From Chloroflexota bacterium (GTDB lineage Bacteria > Chloroflexota > Anaerolineae > Promineifilales > Promineifilaceae): DNA of 12,672 nucleotides. The DNA lies in assembly GCA_030599405.1 (NCBI GenBank), contig JAUVOB010000005.1, forward strand, positions 1 to 12,672, written 5' to 3'. Of the stretch, positions 7,608 to 12,672 are shown piece after piece (the first letter of the stretch is position 1; the number at the start of each line of letters is the position of its first letter). Below the pieces are notes generated by a model. It saw only the letters and a program-made list of their open reading frames with translations, was not told where the DNA came from and ran no database searches. A program made the translations under genes and the position numbers.

Positions 7608-8795
7608 ATGAGTAGCAGAAAAACAGAGAGTGAGTATACAAAGACCCTACAACCCATGCCTGAAGTCGAAAGCACGGCTCTGATACGAGTTGTAGGCGTC
7701 GGCGGCGCAGGAAGTAACGCTGTTGACCGCATGATAGATGAAGGCATCGGTGGTGTCGAATTCATCGCCCTGAATACCGACGGACAAGCCCTGATGCATT
7801 GTCGTGCGTCGCGCCGTCTTCGATTAGGCGATAAGACGACCCGTGGTCTGGGGGCTGGCGGCGATCCAAAGGTTGGAGAACGGGCAGCTGAGGAGTCAAT
7901 AGACGAGTTGACGTCCATGCTCGAGGGTTCCGATATGGTCTTTATCACCGCCGGTATGGGAGGAGGGACAGGAACGGGAGCAACCCCGTTGGTGGCTAAG
8001 GTCGCCCGAGAAATCGGCGCCCTGACAATCGGCGTCGTTACACGGCCGTTTATCTTCGAAGCCGCGCAGCGGTCAAAAGTAGCCGAGGCTGGAATCGAGA
8101 AGCTAAAAGAACAGGTTGACACGCTCATAGTCATTCCGAACGATAAACTGTTGGAGATGGCTGACAGGCGCATAACGTTGGTCGATTCATTCCGCATGGC
8201 GGACGACGTTTTGCGGCAGGGTATCCAAGGCATTAGCGAACTCATCACCGTGCCTGGATTAATTAACCTCGATTTCGCCGATGTTAAGACTATCATGTCC
8301 ATGGGAGGCGCTGCTCTTATGGCAGTTGGTCGAGGCACCGGTGAGGATAGAGCTAACATCGCTGCCGAGCAGGCACTTTCTAGTCGCCTCCTGGATATTT
8401 CTATCGATGGCGCGCGTGGTATCTTGTTCAACATCACAGGCGGTCCAGATCTTGGCCTTTATGAAATCAACCAGGCTGCTTCTATTATTCGGGAGACAGC
8501 CCATCCCGATGTCAACATGATATTCGGTGCCGTTATTGACGAGTCGATGGAAGATAAAGTTCGATTGACAGTCATAGCTACCGGCTTTGAACGAACCTTG
8601 CCTCAAGTCAGTCCGCTGACAAGTCACCGCATTGAACGAAAGCTTCCATCGGGTCGACCGGTTCGCAGGTCAGAATCTGTCGCTGCCAGTACGCGAAACG
8701 AAAACAATCCGACTCCACATTCCAATGAACGTCCGATGCATCGGATAACCGACTTGGATGTACCCACTTTTCTTCGTAAACGACCAAGGTATTAG
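7608..8795 (+). CDS. ftsZ: Cell division protein FtsZ
   Basis: FtsZ is the tubulin-like GTPase whose filaments form the division ring at midcell. Of 395 residues, the core is about 24-330: VVGVGGAGSNAVDRM (28-42), NTDGQAL, the tubulin signature GGGTGTG (118-124), VIPNDKLL (175-182) and the T7 loop NLDFAD (220-225), which completes the GTPase site of the neighbouring subunit. A short linker (about 335-378, rich in Arg, Ser and Asn) leads to the conserved tail DLDVPTFLR (382-390) that binds FtsA, followed by an extra KRPRY. The start at 7608 is fixed by an excellent Shine-Dalgarno. It is the last gene of the dcw cluster here, and a terminator-like hairpin follows it. All catalytic motifs look intact. 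Confidence 0.98.
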   Translation: MSSRKTESEYTKTLQPMPEVESTALIRVVGVGGAGSNAVDRMIDEGIGGVEFIALNTDGQALMHCRASRRLRLGDKTTRGLGAGGDPKVGERAAEESIDELTSMLEGSDMVFITAGMGGGTGTGATPLVAKVAREIGALTIGVVTRPFIFEAAQRSKVAEAGIEKLKEQVDTLIVIPNDKLLEMADRRITLVDSFRMADDVLRQGIQGISELITVPGLINLDFADVKTIMSMGGAALMAVGRGTGEDRANIAAEQALSSRLLDISIDGARGILFNITGGPDLGLYEINQAASIIRETAHPDVNMIFGAVIDESMEDKVRLTVIATGFERTLPQVSPLTSHRIERKLPSGRPVRRSESVAASTRNENNPTPHSNERPMHRITDLDVPTFLRKRPRY

Positions 8796-8840
8796 GCGTC
8801 GATAAACGACCAACTAGAACGGTTCAAAACATTCTTGAAG

Positions 8841-8865
8841 CCACCTCACACAGGTAGGATTTTTT
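8841..8865 (+). terminator. Probable intrinsic terminator after ftsZ
   Basis: CC-ACCT, loop CACAC, AGGT-a-GG form a 6-bp stem with one bulged A, followed by A and six T. It lies 45 bases after the ftsZ stop and before the nrdR promoter, so it would end the dcw transcript. The short stem makes strong termination uncertain. Confidence 0.5.
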
Positions 8866-8888
8866 AAGGAAAAAGGCGTTGAAATCGC

Positions 8889-8917
8889 TTGTCGTGGGTT
8901 TAAGCCTATGCTATAAT
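8889..8917 (+). promoter_or_regulatory. Sigma-70 type promoter for nrdR (TG-extended -10)
   Basis: TTGTCG (8889-8894), a 17-base spacer and a perfect TATAAT (8912-8917), with TG at 8909-8910 giving the extended -10 form TGCTATAAT. Transcription should begin near 8924, leaving a leader of about 100 bases before nrdR. This is the clearest promoter in the window. Confidence 0.75.
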
Positions 8918-8930
8918 GCCCTCCTCTCGA

Positions 8931-8977
8931 GTACCACATGTAGGGGGGACAACAGAGCAGAGTCCAATATATGGGAG
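8931..8977 (+). promoter_or_regulatory. Candidate tandem NrdR boxes upstream of nrdR
   Basis: Two near-palindromic 16-bp sites, 8931-8946 and 8962-8977, start 31 bp apart, the usual spacing of paired NrdR boxes. Against the core CWATATATWG, the second (CAATATATGG) matches 9 of 10 and the first (CCACATGTAG) 7 of 10. They lie just after the predicted transcription start, so binding would block nrdR's own transcription. The consensus is recalled from the family literature and was not scored by a matrix. Confidence 0.5.
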
Positions 8978-8983
8978 TTCTGC
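8957..8983 (+). other. Hairpin in the nrdR leader
   Basis: GCAGAGTCC pairs with GGAGTTCTGC (one bulged G, one G-U pair), giving nine pairs around the loop AATATATG. It overlaps the second candidate NrdR box, so the symmetry may reflect DNA binding, an RNA structure, or both. A smaller stem follows (CTAAA/TTTAG, 8986-9001). Confidence 0.45.
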
Positions 8984-9022
8984 GTCTAAAGTGATGTTTA
9001 GCAGTGCAAAGAAGATCCTGTC

Positions 9023-9472
9023 ATGAAGTGCCCTTATTGCGAGCATGAAAAGACGCGTGTAATCGATACCAGTCACGACACACGTGGCGGAATAAGGCGT
9101 CGTCGGGTGTGCACAAATTGCAGTCAGCGCTTTAGCACTTATGAGCGAGCGATTCTAGCGACGCCGTTGTTGGTAAAACAAGATGGTATTCGAGAAGAAT
9201 TCTCGAGAGAGAAGCTGATGGCCGGGATTCGGGTGGCTTGTGCTAAAAGACCAGTCGCAGCGATAGATATTGAACGTCTCGTTGGAGAGATAGAGGCGGA
9301 ACTTCAGCAAATGGGGAAATCTGAGGTTCCAAGTCGACTTGTTGGTGACCGGGTAATTAAGCAGCTGAAGTCGCTTGATCAAGTGGCGTACATACGCTAT
9401 GCGATTGTCTACTTGCGGCTGGATGACCTGGAATCCATCCGGGACGAGATCGACCATCTGCTTATTGACTAA
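9023..9472 (+). CDS. nrdR: Transcriptional repressor NrdR
   Basis: NrdR is a zinc-binding, nucleotide-sensing repressor of ribonucleotide reductase genes. The N-terminal zinc ribbon is clear: CPYC at 3-6 and CTNC at 30-33, with the conserved GGIRRRRVC stretch between them and QRFSTYE after. An ATP-cone follows (about 46-136: LVKQDGIREEFSREKLMAGI, then AYIRYAIVYLRL). Its 149 residues are the normal length. The start is fixed by the conserved MKCPYC N-terminus; the Shine-Dalgarno is weak (AAGAAG at 9009-9014). A 10-codon frame in the leader ends on nrdR's start codon (ATGA), so coupled translation is possible. The neighbouring nrdJ is the obvious target, and candidate NrdR boxes lie before both genes. 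Confidence 0.97.
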   Translation: MKCPYCEHEKTRVIDTSHDTRGGIRRRRVCTNCSQRFSTYERAILATPLLVKQDGIREEFSREKLMAGIRVACAKRPVAAIDIERLVGEIEAELQQMGKSEVPSRLVGDRVIKQLKSLDQVAYIRYAIVYLRLDDLESIRDEIDHLLID

Positions 9473-9486
9473 GGTCTTTCGACCGG

Positions 9487-9539
9487 TTGTCTAACACTAT
9501 GCTGTAGTTATTAGAGGAATAACTGTCTATATTTGGAGT
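9487..9539 (+). promoter_or_regulatory. Candidate nrdJ promoter with degenerate NrdR boxes
   Basis: A possible promoter is TTGTCT (9487-9492), 16 bases, TATTAG (9509-9514). One NrdR-like site lies between them (about 9494-9509; half-sites ACTA and TAGT separated by five bases rather than the expected four). A second lies at 9524-9539 (core CTATATTTGG, 8 of 10), about 30 bp away and overlapping the Shine-Dalgarno GGAG (9535-9538). The placement suits repression, but the first site is poor. Confidence 0.35.
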
Positions 9540-9545
9540 TGTTGT

Positions 9546-11972
9546 ATGGCAGACATTGCGGTTGTCGACAGGAAAGAGGAGTTGGAACACTCTCCGAAGT
9601 TAGCTGAGAATAGCCTTGCTGTGCTTGAGAGACGTTACCTACGCAAAGGTTATGACGGCAAACCAATTGAGACCGTCGCGGAGATGTTTTATAGAGTAGC
9701 AGGGCATGTGGCATCAGCCGAAGCATCAATGGGCGGTGATGTCACCGAAGCAACTGAACAATTCTACAAGTTGTTGACGGATATCCGTTTCCTGCCCAAC
9801 AGCCCTACATTCACCGGTGCAGGGACTCCTCTGGGTCAGTTAGCCGCTTGTTTTGTTCTGCCAATCACCGACGATATGGGACGCGACCAATCTGGCATTT
9901 TCCAGACATTGCGCGATGCGGCCTTGATCCAACAGACTGGTGGAGGAAACGGCTTTTCTTTTTCAAGGTTGCGGCCCAAAGGCGCTGTAGTGAAATCATC
10001 TGCGGGCCAGGCGACAGGTCCCGTTGGATTCCTCCGTGTTTATGACCAGGCTTTTGGCGAAATTGCCCAAGGTGGGACGCGTCGCGGGGCAAATATGGCC
10101 GTCCTTAGGGTATCTCACCCTGATATTCGCGAATTCATAACGTGCAAGACCACTGAAAACCAGATTACCAAGTTCAATATAAGCGTTGGTTTGACCGATG
10201 AATTCATGAAAGCGGTCGAGGGAGACGATGATTTTGATCTGGTCAATCCCCAGGATGGTGAAGTCTGGGAAACGGTCCGCGCGCGGGAGCTATTTGACCT
10301 CATTATTACGTATGCCCATCACAATGGAGAACCAGGTATTCTTTTTATCGATACCGCGAATCGATCTAATCCGGTTCCCAAGCACTATGAATTGGAGGCG
10401 ACGAATCCCTGCGGTGAACAGTGGCTAGGACCTTATGAGAGCTGTTGCCTTGGGTCGGTAAATCTGGCAAAGCATTTTGGACCTAATCACTCGGTAGATT
10501 GGCAACAGCTTCAGGAAACGGTTGAGATCTCGACGCGATTCCTAGATGATGTAATTACGGCAAACGCTTATGTCCCCGCCGTTCCAAAATTGCGGAAGGC
10601 TGCATATCAAGCCCGCCGGATCGGTCTGGGTATCATGGGACTTGCCGACCTCATGTACCATGTTGGCGTTCGCTATGGATCGGTGGAAGCCCAGGAATTT
10701 GCCTCGCAAGTGATGGAATTTGTTCGTTATCACTGCATGCTAACAAGTATCGATTTAGCCAGAGAACGAGGACCATTCCCGGCCATTAGCGGTAGTATCT
10801 ACGATCCTGATGATTTATCGTGGTCTGTTCCTGAGCCAATGATTCCCCATACGAGTGTCTTTACTCGCCCAATAGTCGACTGGGATGTCGTGATCGAGGG
10901 AATCAGAAGCCATGGCATTCGCAATGCAGCCCAGACAACCGTAGCTCCCACGGGAACAATTGCCACCGTTGCTGGCTGTGAAGGCTACGGTTGCGAACCG
11001 GCTTTCGCATTGGCGTATTTCCGGCATGTGAACGACAACGGAGAGGACCTGGAACTACAATATACCAGCCCATTGTTCGCTCAGGCATTGGCCAGTGCTG
11101 GTATTGACCAGACGGATCGCGAGAACATCATTGCCCATGTAACGGAGTTTGGGAGTTGTCAGCAGCTTCAAGAGCTGCCAGAAGACGTTAGACATTCGTT
11201 CGTTGTGGCTTCTGATATTACGCCGGAGGAGCACGTCCGGTTGCAGGCAGCCATACAGCGTTTCGTCGATAATAGCATCTCTAAAACCTGCAATTTCACA
11301 GCATCAGCCACTAAGGAAGACGTGGCAAAAGCTTATAGATTAGCCTGGAGCCTTGGTTGCAAGGGATTGACGGTCTACGTTACGGGCTCGCGAGAGAAAG
11401 TCGTCCTGGAGACCAACGCTACAAAGAACAACAAAGAAGGCGATGCGAAGCAAGCCGCTCTTTGGTCGGAATCTAAGAAACCAAGAGCTGGAATTCTTAG
11501 AGGTGAGACCCATAGGGTAACAACTCCACTCGGTCACACCTATGTTACCATCAATGAAAATGGGCATTACCATCCATTTGAGGTGTTTATACAGACGTCT
11601 AAAGCGGGAAGCGATACCGCCGCAGTTTCCGAAGCGATAGGCCGGTTAATAAGTTACATACTCAGATTGTCCTCGGAAATTCATCCACGTGATAGGATGA
11701 AGGAAGTAGTGATTCAACTTGGAGGAATTGGAGGTGGGCGCCCTCTGGGATTCGGTTCTAACCGTGTCCTCTCATTGCCCGATGGCGTTGCTCAGGCGTT
11801 AACCGAGTATCTTAGCCAAAGCCGGGATGCGGAACCTGCTTCAAATGGCCAGGTTCCACAACAAATCGGTCCGTTGCTCTTTGGTGATTTATGTCCAGAA
11901 TGTGGCGAGGCGTCAGTCGTCAATGAAGAAGGATGCCGAAAGTGCTATGGCTGTGGTTTTAGCGAGTGCTGA
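9546..11972 (+). CDS. nrdJ: Adenosylcobalamin-dependent (class II) ribonucleotide reductase
   Basis: NrdJ reduces ribonucleotides to deoxyribonucleotides using a thiyl radical generated by adenosylcobalamin, so it needs neither a small subunit nor oxygen. Landmarks: N-terminal reductase region (about 20-90), ACFVLPI with Cys102, [16 protein letters not shown] (129-144), NPCGE (287-291, Cys289 the expected radical cysteine), [10 protein letters not shown] (298-307, with the second redox cysteine), [11 protein letters not shown] (about 465), SKTCNF and [13 protein letters not shown], a TSCPD-like C-terminal domain (about 655-760), and a Cys-rich end with CPECG and CYGCGFSEC that probably forms a zinc ribbon and relays electrons. 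At 808 residues it is a medium-length NrdJ. No N-terminal ATP-cone is visible, so overall activity may not be dATP-inhibited. The Shine-Dalgarno GGAG is 7 bases before the ATG. Confidence 0.96.
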   Translation: MADIAVVDRKEELEHSPKLAENSLAVLERRYLRKGYDGKPIETVAEMFYRVAGHVASAEASMGGDVTEATEQFYKLLTDIRFLPNSPTFTGAGTPLGQLAACFVLPITDDMGRDQSGIFQTLRDAALIQQTGGGNGFSFSRLRPKGAVVKSSAGQATGPVGFLRVYDQAFGEIAQGGTRRGANMAVLRVSHPDIREFITCKTTENQITKFNISVGLTDEFMKAVEGDDDFDLVNPQDGEVWETVRARELFDLIITYAHHNGEPGILFIDTANRSNPVPKHYELEATNPCGEQWLGPYESCCLGSVNLAKHFGPNHSVDWQQLQETVEISTRFLDDVITANAYVPAVPKLRKAAYQARRIGLGIMGLADLMYHVGVRYGSVEAQEFASQVMEFVRYHCMLTSIDLARERGPFPAISGSIYDPDDLSWSVPEPMIPHTSVFTRPIVDWDVVIEGIRSHGIRNAAQTTVAPTGTIATVAGCEGYGCEPAFALAYFRHVNDNGEDLELQYTSPLFAQALASAGIDQTDRENIIAHVTEFGSCQQLQELPEDVRHSFVVASDITPEEHVRLQAAIQRFVDNSISKTCNFTASATKEDVAKAYRLAWSLGCKGLTVYVTGSREKVVLETNATKNNKEGDAKQAALWSESKKPRAGILRGETHRVTTPLGHTYVTINENGHYHPFEVFIQTSKAGSDTAAVSEAIGRLISYILRLSSEIHPRDRMKEVVIQLGGIGGGRPLGFGSNRVLSLPDGVAQALTEYLSQSRDAEPASNGQVPQQIGPLLFGDLCPECGEASVVNEEGCRKCYGCGFSEC

Positions 11973-12197
11973 TCCGGCGCATCATCCATGAGAACGGCCC
12001 GCTAATCAGTCCTGCTTGATTTTGGCCAACGAAGCGGCGTCAAATAGGATCTGGTATCGGAAATCGCTCGACAGAAGGCACCCTGCGTGAAATTCATCTC
12101 GGAATGTGGTCTCACTCACACAAATCGGTTCTTGTACCTAGTCAAGTCAAATGAAGGTATCAAAAGGGAGCTAGACTCCTCTGTTTAAGTGGCGAAG

Positions 12198-12239
12198 ACA
12201 ACGATAATCGTTGTTGTTTCAGCTGCATTGGTGTATCAT
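12198..12239 (+). promoter_or_regulatory. Palindromic operator overlapping a possible promoter
   Basis: ACAACGATAATCGTTGT (12198-12214) is a perfect 17-bp palindrome with a single central base. Its right arm runs into TTGTTG (12211-12216), which with 17 bases and TATCAT (12234-12239) forms a sigma-70-like promoter. A repressor bound there would cover the -35 element. The transcript would start near 12246 and lead into the small ORF at 12342. Confidence 0.45.
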
Positions 12240-12242
12240 ATG

Positions 12243-12277
12243 GGTGGCGCATGTGTCAGCTAGTGCCACCTAGGCAC
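12243..12277 (+). other. Alternative stems in the leader of the small ORF
   Basis: GGTGGC (12243-12248) can pair with GCCACC (12265-12270), or GTGCC (12263-12267) can pair with GGCAC (12273-12277). The two stems share bases and exclude each other, as in attenuators and riboswitches. The stems are short and could be chance; the first begins slightly before the predicted transcription start. Confidence 0.25.
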
Positions 12278-12297
12278 GAATTAGCGATGCAATTATT

Positions 12298-12332
12298 TTG
12301 ACAGAATTTATTCAACAGATCTGATTTAAGGG
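12298..12332 (+). promoter_or_regulatory. Second possible promoter and ribosome-binding site of the small ORF
   Basis: A perfect -35 hexamer TTGACA (12298-12303), 16 bases and a weak -10 TCTGAT (12320-12325). This promoter would give an almost leaderless message. AAGGG (12328-12332), 9 bases before the ATG, is a fair Shine-Dalgarno if transcription starts further upstream. Confidence 0.3.
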
Positions 12333-12341
12333 TATTTTTTT

Positions 12342-12515
12342 ATGCAACCTCAAAGACGCCAAAAAGACGGTTCGACCAAAAGGAACGATAAGGCAAGGCT
12401 GCCCTACGAACGTCCAGAGATTTTGTACAAAGGGAAGATCAGCATTCGAGCCGGTTCACCCTTTGGCGGCAGAATTGGCCCACCTGGCGGTCCTGATGTC
12501 CTTCCGGGTAGTTAG
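12342..12515 (+). CDS. Small basic peptide, candidate RiPP precursor
   Basis: The 57-residue product is not in any family I can name. Residues 1-21 are polar and basic (RRQKDGSTKRNDKAR). At 22-28 YERPEIL fits the YxxPxL/I motif by which many RiPP leader peptides, especially lasso leaders, bind an RRE domain. After YKGKISIRA comes a Gly/Pro-rich C-terminal part, GSPFGGRIGPPGGPD (38-52) and VLPGS (53-57): seven Gly and five Pro in 20 residues, no Cys. The distance from the motif to Gly38 is about 10 residues, as in lasso precursors, but there is no Thr at -2 and no Asp/Glu at core positions 7-9, so a classical lasso ring is unlikely. The ATG has AAGGG upstream with 9-base spacing. No modifying enzyme lies within the window. 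It could also be a non-RiPP small protein or a chance frame. Confidence 0.55.
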   Translation: MQPQRRQKDGSTKRNDKARLPYERPEILYKGKISIRAGSPFGGRIGPPGGPDVLPGS

Positions 12516-12672
12516 TCTGCTGTCGAGCGCCTTGCACGCGATTTGACATCAATGAGGGCATGATTGAGATCAATGGATGTCCTCCTTTTTCGCTTGTGCT
12601 CGGAGGTTACTGCTGAAGTAGCAATCATGACCTTTGCGCTGCCACTGACGGAATAAAATCGTAACCAACCCC
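12516..12672 (+). other. Non-coding right end of the window
   Basis: CCTCC (12581-12585) and GGAGG (12602-12606) form a 5-bp inverted repeat with a 16-base loop, without a clean T-run after it. No supported gene was seen on either strand up to the edge. Confidence 0.3.

Larger units (their letters stand above)
11973..12341 (+). other. Gene-free region after nrdJ
   Basis: No convincing gene, tRNA or known riboswitch was seen. A weak AT-rich hairpin, AATCA/TGATT followed by a short T-run (12004-12023), may partly terminate nrdJ. GGGAG-CTAGA-CTCCT (12166-12180) is another small hairpin. From 12198 on, the region holds the palindrome, promoter and leader elements listed separately. Confidence 0.5.

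Noticed and set aside
11973..12341. Cobalamin riboswitch near nrdJ
   Set aside because: B12 dependence makes it worth looking for, but no B12-box-like sequence was seen before nrdJ or after it.
12342..12515. Classical lasso peptide precursor
   Set aside because: The YxxPxL-like motif fits, but from Gly38 there is no Asp or Glu at positions 7-9, no Thr at -2, and no lasso B/C genes in the window. Starting the core at Gly46 would give a 7-residue ring to Asp52 but only a five-residue tail.
12560..12616. 18-codon + strand ORF (MIEINGCPPFSLVLGGYC)
   Set aside because: No Shine-Dalgarno and no leader-like part; expected by chance at this length.
12512..12672. Minus-strand frame open from the right edge to 12512, and another ending at 12570
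   Set aside because: Both are short, show no recognisable motif and have no visible start; they could only be the ends of genes beyond the edge. The evidence is too thin to call.

Overview
This window is most likely part of a bacterial chromosome from the Chloroflexota or a close relative. All eleven called genes lie on the + strand. The assignment rests on gene order and on protein style, such as a divergent MurG with a PYPYAWRYQ-type motif, a CvpA-like protein inside the division cluster, and ftsZ followed by nrdR and a B12-dependent ribonucleotide reductase. No rRNA, tRNA, insertion sequence or CRISPR array was found.

Layout: positions 1-8795 are the 3' half of a division and cell wall (dcw) cluster: murG (5' end off the left edge), a CvpA-like membrane protein, murC, murB, ddl, ftsQ, ftsA and ftsZ. 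These make UDP-MurNAc (MurB), start and end the stem peptide (MurC, Ddl), add GlcNAc to give lipid II (MurG), and build the septal ring (FtsZ, FtsA, FtsQ). No clear promoter is seen inside the cluster. Four of its intergenic gaps carry an inverted repeat close to a stop codon. A hairpin with a T-run follows ftsZ.

Positions 8866-11972 form a deoxyribonucleotide module: nrdR (transcriptional repressor) and nrdJ (adenosylcobalamin-dependent reductase). nrdR has the best promoter in the window, a TG-extended TATAAT. Both genes have upstream sequences resembling paired NrdR boxes; the pair before nrdR is spaced 31 bp, as expected for NrdR, while the pair before nrdJ is weaker. This suggests that NrdR controls itself and nrdJ.

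Positions 11973-12672 look different. A gap of about 370 bp with no recognised gene holds a perfect 17-bp palindrome overlapping a possible promoter and a short leader able to form alternative stems. It leads to a 57-codon ORF (12342-12515). Its product has a basic N-terminal half, a PYERPEIL motif like the YxxPxL recognition motif of RiPP leader peptides, and a Gly/Pro-rich C-terminus starting at AGSPFGG. This is the best candidate for something undescribed: a RiPP-like precursor peptide with its own regulated promoter. No modifying enzyme is in the window, so its function remains a hypothesis.
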